Source: Nitrosomonas aestuarii (GTDB taxonomy: Bacteria > Pseudomonadota > Gammaproteobacteria > Burkholderiales > Nitrosomonadaceae). From it: 64,000 bases of DNA. Shown here in pieces: positions 17,886 to 27,278 of this stretch (within the stretch, counting starts at the first letter, position 1; each line of letters begins with the position of its first letter). Under the pieces are notes generated by a model. That model was not told the DNA's origin and did no database searches. It worked only from the letters and a program-made list of their open reading frames with translations. Position numbers and translations under genes: made by a program. Where the stretch lies: NCBI RefSeq assembly GCF_003046585.1, contig NZ_QAAE01000009.1, forward strand, positions 62,001 to 126,000, read 5' to 3'.

Positions 17886-18896
17886 ATGGAAGAAAGGCGC
17901 AACTTATATCGGACACTCTGTGCACAACCGGATGCACCGCTGGCGGTTATTAAAGTAAATCACCGTGTATTGATGCAAAAGTTGAAATTGCATCCCGATC
18001 AAAGTTTGGCAGATTTGCAGGCTAATGTGCTGAATACTGCTTATGCAGTACTTCAGGATCCATTAAGTCGCGCTGATTATGATCGCGGACTGCAAAAGCG
18101 TTACCCGATCAGGAAATTAAGCTTGGGGCCATTCGCTGCAGGTACAGTAAAAAGCTTTCCAGACCGGTCTGGAAAAACAGCGAAAAAGAATCGCCGAAAT
18201 TATTATCGCATATTGCAGGTACAGCCTGATGCGCCTGTGGCAATCATTATTGCAAGCTATCACGCATTAACGAAGTATCCTTACCAAGACCTGGAGTTAC
18301 TGGACGAAGCCTATTCGGTACTTGTAAATCCGGTTGTACGCAGTCGCTACGATACGTTGCTAACTGGTAGCTTGTTATCTTCCACAAAAAATTTGCTTCC
18401 AGTAAATGAACATGCAAATGACTTCAAACCAGTTGTCAGTGATAAGGTTGTACTTTATTCTGAACTGAATGCTACAACCGACAAGCATTATTGTATTTTC
18501 TGTCATACTCTTTATACAGAGCAATTGAGCCCTTATCAGAATGATATATGTCTCGAATGTGCTAGTCCGCTGCCTGTTGCCAACAATGAGCCAGTCGAAC
18601 AAGCGCATCGTGCAATCATGCGGGTTAGCGTACAAGGTGAATTCAGATTTTATTTGTTTTGGCCGGATGTGCCCTATGATGGAATTTTCCAGGATTTATC
18701 GCCGATGGGTATGCGATTCCTGACCGATGTCTCACTGAATGTGGATGACGTTCTCAAAATAGATGCACCAAATTTTCAAGCTGTTGTTGAAGTCGTGCAT
18801 AAGCAATCCGATGAAGCCTATATTTCTGTAGGCGTACGCTTTCTGACAATCAAATTTGAACAGGAACGCGGTAATTTTCTAACAGTCAGTGCATGA
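17886..18896 (+). CDS. Double J-like domain / zinc-ribbon / PilZ protein
   Basis: The 336-residue protein has no single-family match that I recognise, but the modules are visible. A first J-like segment (about 1-75) includes KLHPDQ, the HPD loop that stimulates Hsp70, and ends LQDPLSRADYDRGL. A second (about 98-160; NYYRILQVQPDAP...VLVNPVVRSRYD) lacks HPD. A four-Cys zinc ribbon follows (about 200-225; CIFC...CLEC), and then a PilZ-like C-terminus (about 240-336; RAIMRVSVQGEFRFYLF, DLSPMGMRFL). PilZ domains bind cyclic di-GMP, though the usual RxxxR motif is not clear here. It lies alone after the IS3 remnant. Confidence 0.75.
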   Translation: MEERRNLYRTLCAQPDAPLAVIKVNHRVLMQKLKLHPDQSLADLQANVLNTAYAVLQDPLSRADYDRGLQKRYPIRKLSLGPFAAGTVKSFPDRSGKTAKKNRRNYYRILQVQPDAPVAIIIASYHALTKYPYQDLELLDEAYSVLVNPVVRSRYDTLLTGSLLSSTKNLLPVNEHANDFKPVVSDKVVLYSELNATTDKHYCIFCHTLYTEQLSPYQNDICLECASPLPVANNEPVEQAHRAIMRVSVQGEFRFYLFWPDVPYDGIFQDLSPMGMRFLTDVSLNVDDVLKIDAPNFQAVVEVVHKQSDEAYISVGVRFLTIKFEQERGNFLTVSA

Positions 18897-19115
18897 CACA
18901 TTGCCTGATATGTCGGGTGTAAAAATTGATGCTTGAGTATTTAAACTTGGGCGCGATTGCGTTCACCCGCATGGCGGATTGCAGCTTATCAAAGCCACGT
19001 TCAACACTCAACTGCAGTTCTGGAATTCAATTTGTAATTGATCCAATGCTTTTAGGTGATTGGGTTCTAAAAATTAATTTGGTGTCGGGGAGACCAGGAT
19101 TTTGAAAGTACAGTA

Positions 19116-20228
19116 TTATCGTTGTTGCGCAATACTGTGTTTTTTCATGAATAAGCCCCGTAAGGTTTTGTAGCACAGATGTGGCAGCAAAATATACAGT
19201 GGCATGCGTATGAAATGACTGCGTAGGTAGAGTAAGTGGCGAGCTAATGCTGCTGATTCCATCGGCTTGTCTGGATGCTGGGGGAATAGCGCGAGTGGAA
19301 CCAGCCAGCGCATTGCCCAACGTTTCATGAAATTTGGTTTGGAATGCAATCGATCAACGACCCCTGTGGGAACAGGTGTTTTGAATATATTTTGACTGAA
19401 ATACAGGCCATAAAAAAGAATATGACCCAATTGCAACTGGTTGGCGCGATCAGTCAGTTGCATCCAGAATTCAGGCTCTTTTGTGCCTAAAAAAACGATT
19501 AAATCATGTAAATCCAACAAGTCTCTAAGATCGTTTGCAATTTCGTTATTCTGGAATAAATTGACTGCACAATGAATGACCATGTCAACCGGGCAAAGCG
19601 TTTTGATTCTTGTGTTTTTGATCGGTATGGCAGCATCAAATAGTAGTTTGATGTCAATTTTTAAACGACTTGTCAAAGGTGTCAGTGTATGATGTATGTC
19701 TACTTCGGTTGCGCGTTCAGCGTGAACAAGTGGAGGAATTTCATGGCTCCATACTCGATAATAGTGCTCATCGTATGCTGAAAGTGTTCGATGTTGCCAG
19801 CCCTTTATCATGAGTAAAGATTCAATGTCAGCTAAATCATTTTTAGGCACCAGAATGTCAAGATCGACGGATAATCGTCCTTCAGAATAAGGTAAGTTAG
19901 CCAGTCCATAAGCCGCACCTTTGAGTACAATAATGGATGTATCGAAATCCTCCAGTGCCCATAAAATCCTGTTTAATTCCCAATGAGCCAGTTGCTGCAT
20001 TTTTTTAATCTGTACAAGTGCGGATTTCAGCTGGCTTGCAATTCGAGGCGGTACTTTTTCCCAAAGTCCATTTGCTTTTAGCGTTAAAGCCAGGCGGCCA
20101 AGCAGCTTTACACGTCTTGCGAGTCTAATAAGCAGTTCCCACTCTGCATCACTATAACCAATGAGGCGTTCAGGATATAATAATGCCTGCTGCAAGATTT
20201 GATGATGTCGTATTTGATTAGACTTCAT
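19116..20228 (-). CDS. Uncharacterised nucleotidyltransferase of the HprK-related cassette
   Basis: The 370-residue protein resembles the NTP_transf_5 family (PF14907). ILKG-type VLKGAAYGLANLPYSEGRLSVDLDILVP holds the Asp pair expected at a nucleotidyltransferase metal site, followed by TEVDIHHTLTP and DLRDLLDLHDLIVFL. The natural substrate is unknown. Its start overlaps the end of the HprK-like gene by 11 bases, so the two are translationally coupled. It is the last gene of the four-gene minus-strand cassette. No signal peptide is seen. Confidence 0.82.
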   Translation of the reverse strand: MKSNQIRHHQILQQALLYPERLIGYSDAEWELLIRLARRVKLLGRLALTLKANGLWEKVPPRIASQLKSALVQIKKMQQLAHWELNRILWALEDFDTSIIVLKGAAYGLANLPYSEGRLSVDLDILVPKNDLADIESLLMIKGWQHRTLSAYDEHYYRVWSHEIPPLVHAERATEVDIHHTLTPLTSRLKIDIKLLFDAAIPIKNTRIKTLCPVDMVIHCAVNLFQNNEIANDLRDLLDLHDLIVFLGTKEPEFWMQLTDRANQLQLGHILFYGLYFSQNIFKTPVPTGVVDRLHSKPNFMKRWAMRWLVPLALFPQHPDKPMESAALARHLLYLRSHFIRMPLYILLPHLCYKTLRGLFMKKHSIAQQR

Positions 20229-21126
20229 CGACCAATTTTTTTAGGGCTGCTATCACTTCATCAAAATCGGAATAAACCAGTTTGTAACTATTGCAGCTTG
20301 AAATCAGATGCGTTACAGCCTGGAATGCTGTGGCGCCCAGCACTTCATAATTAAATGCGTTACTCGCCAGCAACATAAATGCTTGTGCATCAGATAAGGC
20401 TTCAATTTTCAAAGGTGCATTAGCAATCCATTTAGGAAAAATAATCCACTTGGCCTTTGCGACTTGTTTTGACAGCTGTATGCTTTCCTTCGACGGACAG
20501 ACGTGCGCAACCGTGCCTTTCTGTGTATTAGGTATGAGCTGGCCCATGACGACCTCGGGGAGATAGTTCCGGATTGCTTCAATAGATTCGTTTTTGAGTG
20601 GCATCAAGCGAGGTATCGGATAAAAAATCCCTTGATGCGGTTCCATCAACCCGAATTCATCGGAAAACAAACGAAACCCTCGATGCGTCAGCACCGTGCA
20701 TAATGTGGTTTTTCCACTTCCAGGCCAGGCGGGCAGCAAAATAACATGACCATTCTTTTCTACAACAGCAGAATGCAGTAATAATAAATGATTGACGCGC
20801 ACGGCTATGGCTAGGTTGATTCCCCATTCCAATACCGCAAGTGCTTGTTCCAGCGGAAAGCTTTCAAAAGGAGATTGTCCATCCAGAAGAAAGCGCACTT
20901 TTCGTGTTAGCGGGTTGCTAAAGGAACGCTCAATGACAATACGCACATGAAACTCTGCGATTTCATCTTGTGCCAGCCGGTAATGCCGGTAAAGCATGTA
21001 GAGTTTGGTAGCGAGCGGCTTATGCGTTGTATGAATACAAATATTAAAGGGGCCAACTGCTACTCTGAGCCCTTGTTTTGAAAGCAGCATGTGGAATTCC
21101 TCAAATGGAATTTGATTTACCATCAT
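20218..21126 (-). CDS. HprK-related kinase A
   Basis: The 302-residue protein resembles HPr kinase/phosphorylase but lacks the classical N-terminal HprK domain. The P-loop AWPGSGKTTLCTVL is at about residue 145, followed by FRLFSDEFGLMEP at the position of HprK's catalytic acidic loop. It is preceded by HLLLLHSAVVEKNGHVILLPA, typical of the group called HprK-related kinase A (TIGR04352, from memory). Genuine HprK phosphorylates a Ser of HPr; the target of this group is unproven. Related kinases in some lasso-peptide clusters phosphorylate the peptide's C-terminal Ser. It lies 11 bases after the PqqD-like gene. Confidence 0.85.
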   Translation of the reverse strand: MMVNQIPFEEFHMLLSKQGLRVAVGPFNICIHTTHKPLATKLYMLYRHYRLAQDEIAEFHVRIVIERSFSNPLTRKVRFLLDGQSPFESFPLEQALAVLEWGINLAIAVRVNHLLLLHSAVVEKNGHVILLPAWPGSGKTTLCTVLTHRGFRLFSDEFGLMEPHQGIFYPIPRLMPLKNESIEAIRNYLPEVVMGQLIPNTQKGTVAHVCPSKESIQLSKQVAKAKWIIFPKWIANAPLKIEALSDAQAFMLLASNAFNYEVLGATAFQAVTHLISSCNSYKLVYSDFDEVIAALKKLVDEV

Positions 21127-21137
21127 GCCTGAAACTC

Positions 21138-21425
21138 CTATTTCACCTTCTTAATGAGACCTAATGCATCAAGATGATAGAGTATTTTTTGAATGTTTTG
21201 TTGAAATTCTTTATCGGAATTCTGTTCAAATTGTTCACCCAGATGGCTGCTGATGTCGAACACTGAGGCCGAATGTTGATTCAAGAAAGAAAGTATATGC
21301 ATGCTCATCTGATTAAGATAATGTGTTTTACCCGAGTCGGGTTGAAACACTGTATATTCACCCCCCCAGTCCTCAATCAGTAAGGTTTGAAAATTGTTTG
21401 ATTGCCAGAAAGAGTGCGTCGACAT
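21138..21425 (-). CDS. PqqD-family protein of the HprK-related system
   Basis: The 95-residue protein reads WGGEYTVFQPDSGKTHYLNQMSMHILSFL and ends HLDALGLIKKVK, the winged-helix pattern of PqqD-like proteins, which in RiPP pathways bind leader peptides and present them to enzymes. A special PqqD branch accompanies HprK-related kinase A (TIGR04353, from memory), and the neighbouring gene fits that. It lies between the exported-protein gene (76 bases) and the kinase gene (11 bases) on the minus strand. Confidence 0.8.
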   Translation of the reverse strand: MSTHSFWQSNNFQTLLIEDWGGEYTVFQPDSGKTHYLNQMSMHILSFLNQHSASVFDISSHLGEQFEQNSDKEFQQNIQKILYHLDALGLIKKVK

Positions 21426-21501
21426 AGTGAATGAGCGAGTGCTATTTCAAAAAGAAGGTTTACAGGATTGGACGTCTATTCTGAGTTCACTGTCTATGTG
21501 G

Positions 21502-22002
21502 CTACCATGTTGTATCAATTGTAGCTCCACTTTTGCTCAAGATAGACGTAAATGCGGTAGCTGAAACTGCGATACCGCCATTATTTGTCTGACAATTCAT
21601 TGCCTGTTCAATGTCAGAAAACGGTTGAGTATCTCCATTCGCATCGACATATGAATTGTGTTCCAAATGACCACTGGGTGCTGGTCCAAGATCGTAAGGA
21701 GGCGCATTGCCCCCCAATTCCTGTTCAGCTTTTGCTGGATTGGGGTGCATGCAAACTACGCGGTCGCCACGTCCATCACCTAAATTCTGTTTTGCAATAT
21801 CATCACCGGGGGCCGCTGGTCCGGCAAGATTGCTCGTTCGGGCCAGAGCTGCGCCGCTATGTAAGGTCATGATTACTGGCAACGCAGCAGTACCTTTCAA
21901 CAGCATTCGTCTTTTTTGTTTACGAAGATTGTTGTCTGCGGGTGCTTTCTGCTTTGCCGCCGCATCAATTGTATGATGCTCAAATGGTGGTTTTTTGCTC
22001 AT
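21502..22002 (-). CDS. Tat-type exported small protein of the HprK-related cassette
   Basis: The 166-residue protein has a 30-residue charged N-terminal extension and then KRRMLLKGTAALPVIMTLHSGAALA, a twin-arginine-like signal (RRxxLK plus hydrophobic stretch and AxA cleavage). The mature part of about 110 residues is not recognised. It contains two Cys (VVCMHPNP and MNCQTNNGG) and a Ser/Thr-rich C-terminus (ISVSATAF-like, ending SGATIDTTW). As the first gene of a PqqD/HprK-like/nucleotidyltransferase cassette, it could be the substrate of the set, but that is inference. Export is suggested by sequence, not shown. Confidence 0.65.
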   Translation of the reverse strand: MSKKPPFEHHTIDAAAKQKAPADNNLRKQKRRMLLKGTAALPVIMTLHSGAALARTSNLAGPAAPGDDIAKQNLGDGRGDRVVCMHPNPAKAEQELGGNAPPYDLGPAPSGHLEHNSYVDANGDTQPFSDIEQAMNCQTNNGGIAVSATAFTSILSKSGATIDTTW

Positions 22003-22452
22003 GCTGATTTAACCTCTTTGGTAAAAAGAATTGTTTGCCTTTCATTATCAACTATGCGCTACGAAATAACAGAATGCATAGCCCTGATATAGTATGTTGA
22101 TATGATCAGTTAAACTTCGGCAACATTCATTCAAGGTAATTAAGTTTATCAGTTATCTCGGTTGACGATACGATATCATACCGAAATTAGTTTTCACTAT
22201 AAGTAGAAGCAAATTTCAGGCCAATTTTGAAAAATTATTTTAATACAATAAATACAATTAGTTATTGTGTAGATCAGAGCCTTCGTGAATCGTTGCAATG
22301 TTAAGTGTAAATTATTTCGACAAAAAAAGAATGAATTCTCGTACCCTGTTGTCCTGTTTTTTAAAACGTGTTAGGGAAAACACAGATTAATTGCTTATGT
22401 CAGCGGGTTGCAGTTTAGGCAAAGCGTTGTTATTCGTCAGCTAATGGATTGA
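22003..22452. other. 450-base gap between the HprK-related cassette and the efflux operon
   Basis: No gene is supported on either strand. The minus-strand promoter of the cassette should be here, and the efflux operon ends at its right edge. The stretch is AT-rich. I found no strong terminator hairpin or well-spaced promoter pair. Confidence 0.5.
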
Positions 22453-25400
22453 TCAGGTTTCGCGTATGTCATTTTTCTGATACTTTAACTTGCGCGGTGA
22501 ATCAAGCGGTCCTTTTTTGAGAATCTTCTTCCGGTAAGTAATTTGATACAAGACTGGCAGCACCAGCATCGTTAAAGCTGTTGAAGTAAATGTGCCGCCA
22601 ATGACAACAGTGGCTAACGGTCGTTGTACTTCTGCGCCAATACTGATAGCCAGAGCCATTGGCAGAAAACCAATAGCGTCAGTGAGATCCGTCATCAATA
22701 CCGGTCGCAGGCGTGTCAGTGCGCCTGTTTTAATGGCATCGTCCAGTGTGTAACCTTTTTCCCTTAAATTTCGAATAAATGTTAACAGTACCAAGCCATT
22801 TAATACGGCGATACCTGACAAAGCAATAAAACCGACAGCAGCAGATATCGAGAACGGAATATCACGCAGCCACAGTGCTAAAATGCCACCCGTAAGTGCA
22901 AAAGGTACGCCTGTAAAGACCAGTAACCCATCCCGCAGATTCCCAAACATCAAATAGAGCAGGATGAAAATAAGGCCCAGTGCAACGGGTACTACAATGA
23001 CCAAGCGCTCCGTTGCAGAAACCAGCTGTTCGTATTGGCCACCCCAGGCGATCCAGTAGCCGGATGGAATTTTTATTTCTTCTGCAATACGTGCTTGCGC
23101 CTCATGCACAAAAGTACCGAGGTCTGTGCCGCGCACATTCGCGCTGACAATTGCCCTTCGTTTGCCGTTTTCACGGCTGATCTGGTTGGGTCCTTCGATG
23201 ACATTGAAATCAACAACATCCCCCAGTGTCAGATAAGCGGGCGGCGTAGCCTGGCCCTGCTGTATGTTCAAAACAGCGTTGGGCAGTTGAACCGGCAGGC
23301 GTTTGAGCGCCTCGATATCGCCGCGTAATTGCTCCGGTAAGCGCACAACCAGATTAAAGCGGCGATCACCTTCATAAATTAAACCGGTCGGCATGCCGCC
23401 AATCGCGATTGCAATGACATTTTGTACATCGGATACGTTTAAACCATAACGTGCCATTTGGGCGCGGTCCATTTGAATTGACAGCATGGGCAATCCGCTA
23501 AGCTGTTCAATTTTTGCATCTGCAGCACCTGGGATTGTTTCAATGAGTGCAAGAATTTCATCGCCGACATCACGCAATACATCCATGTCATCGCCAAAGA
23601 TTTTGATGGCCACATCTGCGCGCACACCGGATATCAATTCGTTAAAGCGCATTTGTATCGGTTGGGTAAATTCATAGTTATTACCCGGTACATCGTTGAC
23701 TGCCTTTTCCATGGCGGTGATCAATTCGGCCTTGGTGCGATAAGGGCCTTCCCATTCTTTCTGATCTTTGAGAATAATGAAAATATCGGCGACACTTGGT
23801 GGCATGGGGTCGGTTGCAATTTCGGGTGTGCCAATTTTGGAGAAAACACGCTCGACTTCAGTAAACGTTTTGATTTTTTCTTCAAGACTATTCTGCATTT
23901 CGATTGCTGTTGTCAGGCTGGTACCGGGAATACGAATAGCATGAAGTGCAATATCGCCTTCATTCAAGCTGGGTACAAACTCACTGCCCAAGCGAGTTGC
24001 AAGTAATGCCGAAAGAATGATGACTGTAAGTGCCAGTGTGATCGTCAATGCTCTATTGCGCAGTGTCCAAGTGAGCATGGGCAAATAAATTTGTTTTGAA
24101 CGTTTGACGATCTTATTTTCCTCGTCCTTGATGTCACCTGTTAAAAAGAGTGCAACTGCGGCCGGAACAAAGGTAATGGAAAGAATAATCGCGCCGAGTA
24201 GTGCCATGACCACGGTAAATGCCATCGGGTGGAACATTTTCCCTTCTACCCCCGAGAGCGCAAAAATCGGGATGTAGACAATCATAATAATGAGTTGGCC
24301 AAATAACAGTGCGCGCCGGGTTTCTTTGCTGGCTGAAAAGGTAATGTCCAATCGTTCTTTTAGCATCAAACGTCTGCCGAGCCGTTTTTGTTCCTGGGCC
24401 AGAAGGCGGATACAGTTTTCGATAATAACAATTGCGCCGTCAACAATAATACCGAAGTCCAGTGCACCAAGACTCATCAGGTTCGCACTGACGTTATTGG
24501 CGACCATGCCGGTCAGGGTGAACAGCATGGACAGCGGAATCACGAGTGCAGTGATCAATGCTGCCCGTAGATTGCCGAGGAACAAAAACAGTACCACAAT
24601 GACCAGAATCGCGCCTTCGGTCAGATTGGATGCAACGGTTTGAATGGTTTTGTCGACCAGCGTTGTACGATTATAGACGGGTATGGCAACAATACCTTCC
24701 GGAAGATAGCGATTGATTTCCTGTAGTTTCTGTGCAGCGGCTTCAGAAACGATCTGGCTGTTTTCGCCGATCAGCATGTGAACGGTGCCGAGCACTACTT
24801 CCTTGCCGTCTTGCGTTGCGGCACCGTTACGCAGTTCCTTGCCGATAATTACGTCAGCGACATCTTTAATGCGTATGGGCACGCCCTGCCGGTTTCCCAG
24901 AATAATTTCTCCGATTTCAGCCAGGTTAACTACTTGACCAGGCACTCTGACCAGATATTGTTCGCCGCTTTTTTCAATGTAGCCGGCGCCAATATTCAGA
25001 TTGTTGCGCGCTAACGCTGCAACCACGTCCTGTATGGTCAAGCCCACAGAAATCAGTTTCTCTGGATAAGGTGTGACGTGAAACTGCTTGACATAGCCGC
25101 CGACCGAATTGACTTCTGTTACACCTCTGACTGTCAGTAACTGCGGGCGAATAATCCAGTCCTGGATTTCCCGCAGATCCGTTGTCGTATAAGCAGTACC
25201 GTCTGGTTTTCTGGCACCCTTTTGCGCATCCACTGTCCACATGAAAATTTCACCCAGACCGGTTGAAATCGGACCCATGCGCGGTTCTATACCGGCAGGC
25301 AATCGTCCTATTACCTCCTGAATGCGCTGGCTCACTAATTGACGTGCAAAATAAATATCGGTGCCGTCTTTAAATACCACGGTCACTTGTGAAAGACCAT

Positions 25401-25662
25401 AGCGGGAAAGCGAGCGCGTGTAGTCTAGATGGGGAAGTCCCATCATAATGGTTTCAATCGGAAATGTGAGTCGCTGCTCGGCTTCCAGGGGTGAATAACC
25501 CGGCGCTTCTGTGTTGATCTGCACTTGTACATTGGTAATGTCCGGTACGGCATCAATCGGTACTTTCTGATAACTGTAGATACCGAGTAAGGCCATGGCA
25601 AAAACTGCCACCATAACCAGGCCGCGATAATGTATGGAAACTTGTAAAATACGTTCAAACAA
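22453..25662 (-). CDS. czcA: Heavy-metal efflux RND transporter, CzcA/CusA family
   Basis: The 1069-residue inner-membrane pump is of full family length. It starts MFERILQVSIHYRGLVMVAVFA (first membrane helix), has large periplasmic loops after helices 1 and 7, and KVPIDAVPDITNVQVQ, typical of HME-RND pumps. Helix 4 reads GALDFGIIVDGAIVIIEN, the DFGxxVDG pattern linked to Zn/Co/Cd(Ni) pumps of the CzcA class rather than the Cu/Ag CusA class; the metal is inferred from this alone. It ends the operon czcC-czcB-czcA on the minus strand, 79 bases after czcB. No metal-sensing regulator is adjacent. Confidence 0.9.
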   Translation of the reverse strand: MFERILQVSIHYRGLVMVAVFAMALLGIYSYQKVPIDAVPDITNVQVQINTEAPGYSPLEAEQRLTFPIETIMMGLPHLDYTRSLSRYGLSQVTVVFKDGTDIYFARQLVSQRIQEVIGRLPAGIEPRMGPISTGLGEIFMWTVDAQKGARKPDGTAYTTTDLREIQDWIIRPQLLTVRGVTEVNSVGGYVKQFHVTPYPEKLISVGLTIQDVVAALARNNLNIGAGYIEKSGEQYLVRVPGQVVNLAEIGEIILGNRQGVPIRIKDVADVIIGKELRNGAATQDGKEVVLGTVHMLIGENSQIVSEAAAQKLQEINRYLPEGIVAIPVYNRTTLVDKTIQTVASNLTEGAILVIVVLFLFLGNLRAALITALVIPLSMLFTLTGMVANNVSANLMSLGALDFGIIVDGAIVIIENCIRLLAQEQKRLGRRLMLKERLDITFSASKETRRALLFGQLIIMIVYIPIFALSGVEGKMFHPMAFTVVMALLGAIILSITFVPAAVALFLTGDIKDEENKIVKRSKQIYLPMLTWTLRNRALTITLALTVIILSALLATRLGSEFVPSLNEGDIALHAIRIPGTSLTTAIEMQNSLEEKIKTFTEVERVFSKIGTPEIATDPMPPSVADIFIILKDQKEWEGPYRTKAELITAMEKAVNDVPGNNYEFTQPIQMRFNELISGVRADVAIKIFGDDMDVLRDVGDEILALIETIPGAADAKIEQLSGLPMLSIQMDRAQMARYGLNVSDVQNVIAIAIGGMPTGLIYEGDRRFNLVVRLPEQLRGDIEALKRLPVQLPNAVLNIQQGQATPPAYLTLGDVVDFNVIEGPNQISRENGKRRAIVSANVRGTDLGTFVHEAQARIAEEIKIPSGYWIAWGGQYEQLVSATERLVIVVPVALGLIFILLYLMFGNLRDGLLVFTGVPFALTGGILALWLRDIPFSISAAVGFIALSGIAVLNGLVLLTFIRNLREKGYTLDDAIKTGALTRLRPVLMTDLTDAIGFLPMALAISIGAEVQRPLATVVIGGTFTSTALTMLVLPVLYQITYRKKILKKGPLDSPRKLKYQKNDIRET

Positions 25663-25741
25663 AGCGTGATCTCATGTATTAGTATTTAAATTATCCGCGC
25701 GTGCTTATCTGAACGATCTGTGCGTCAGTCGGTAAACCGGG

Positions 25742-27244
25742 CTAATGATCATGTTCAGCACCGGATTTGCCTAATTCCGCTTTGACGGCGAAGCTGTTGC
25801 CTGCGGCATATTGTTCGCCGACAGATAAACCATCAAGTACTTCGACTATTTCACCATCGTTACGTCCCAGTTCAAGTGGGCGCGCCTCAAAGTAATTGTC
25901 GTAACGACCAAAAACAACCGTCCAGTCAAAAAGCGTTTGCAATGCATCCATCCTCACCGCCACTGGCACTTCGATTTCTTCGGTACTGACAGCGCCATTT
26001 ACAAACATGCCGTCACGCCAAAGCCCCGAGGTGTTATCCAACGTGATACGTGCCATAGCTGTACGTGTCTGCGCATTTAACATGGCACTGATATAAGTAA
26101 TTTTGCCGGTGCCTTCAATGTTGGTTGCTGTTGATTTGATCACAGCTTTTTGCCCGAGCCGGATAATGTCAAGATCTCTTGGATAAACCGTTAACTCAGC
26201 GTACATGGTGGAGGTGTCAACTACGGTAAAAATTTCTGCATCTTCCTTGATAACCTGGCCTCGCGCAATGGATTTGGTCGTAATCAGGCCTGAAATAGGT
26301 GACCGGATTTCATAACGTGTCAGATTTTTAAATGGACCGGTTGCTTCAGGTTGTTCGCCAATTGCGTGCAACTTTGCAGCGGATAGTTCTAATGCAATTT
26401 CTGCTTCGCTTTGTAATTGTTGTGTGGTGAGGTATTCTTGTTTCGCGGTGATTTTTTCTTCCCAGAGCTTTTTTTCACGTATAAAATTGGCGTTTGCTAA
26501 TGCCAAACGTTTTTGTGCAGCCAGATACTGGCTGCGTAAATCAGCCAGCAACTGACTCTCAACGACTGCCAGAACAGTGCCTTCTTCAACATGCTCGCCC
26601 AGATGGCGCGGTACTTCAATGACGATACCCGGCGCCCGGGGTACAACCCGTACGATATTGTGGTGGTTAAACACAATGATACCGGGTAATTGAACTTTGG
26701 GTTTGAGGGTGGCTGGCCCTGCAGTTTGAATTTGAATACCGGTGCTGGCCAGGGTGTCTTCTGTCATCTCGATACGCGCTTCAATCTGGCTATATCCCCA
26801 ATGAAACACTTTGTCCCGCCATTCTACGGCGATTGCGGCGTCAAATGAATGCGGTTCTTCTACTACCTGATCGCCGAGCAGATAGTCGCCCAATGGGTTG
26901 AATGAAAATAATTGGGCGGGCCTGCCAAGGCGCGATAAAGTAATAGCTGCTTTAGCGTCAGCCGGAGGAATCGGTTTGCCATTTTCATAAAGGTACAGGC
27001 GGAATTGCGGTTCAACGCCTTTTTCAAAAATAGTGACCTCGACACTGAAATTGCCGGTAGTAAAAATCTTGCCGCCTTTCGGGCCGATTTCGTCTTCCAT
27101 ATGATCATCGCCGATGTCGGTTCCAGATGCGTTATGTTCTGCTTCTTCAGAGAAGCTTGTTTTTTCAAGGTTCAGAATTAATCCGGCCAGAATTATGCCA
27201 ATGATGATCACAAGAATAATCGGCTTCAGATTGGTTTTGCTCAC
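25742..27244 (-). CDS. czcB: Periplasmic adaptor (membrane-fusion) subunit, CzcB-like
   Basis: The 500-residue adaptor links the RND pump to the outer-membrane channel. I choose the GTG at 27244 because AAGGAG lies six bases before it; an ATG at 27313 would overlap czcC. It has an N-terminal membrane anchor (about 8-27), a heavy-metal-type N-domain (IGPKGGKIFTTGNFSVEVTIFEKGVEPQFRLY), a barrel-sandwich/hairpin region (GIVIEVPRHLGEHVEEG; AQKRLALANANFIREKKLWE) and a His-containing tail (GAEHDH). The gap to czcC is 34 bases. Confidence 0.88.
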   Translation of the reverse strand: MSKTNLKPIILVIIIGIILAGLILNLEKTSFSEEAEHNASGTDIGDDHMEDEIGPKGGKIFTTGNFSVEVTIFEKGVEPQFRLYLYENGKPIPPADAKAAITLSRLGRPAQLFSFNPLGDYLLGDQVVEEPHSFDAAIAVEWRDKVFHWGYSQIEARIEMTEDTLASTGIQIQTAGPATLKPKVQLPGIIVFNHHNIVRVVPRAPGIVIEVPRHLGEHVEEGTVLAVVESQLLADLRSQYLAAQKRLALANANFIREKKLWEEKITAKQEYLTTQQLQSEAEIALELSAAKLHAIGEQPEATGPFKNLTRYEIRSPISGLITTKSIARGQVIKEDAEIFTVVDTSTMYAELTVYPRDLDIIRLGQKAVIKSTATNIEGTGKITYISAMLNAQTRTAMARITLDNTSGLWRDGMFVNGAVSTEEIEVPVAVRMDALQTLFDWTVVFGRYDNYFEARPLELGRNDGEIVEVLDGLSVGEQYAAGNSFAVKAELGKSGAEHDH

Positions 27245-27278
27245 TATTGACTCCTTAATCCATACGGCAGTGGTTATT

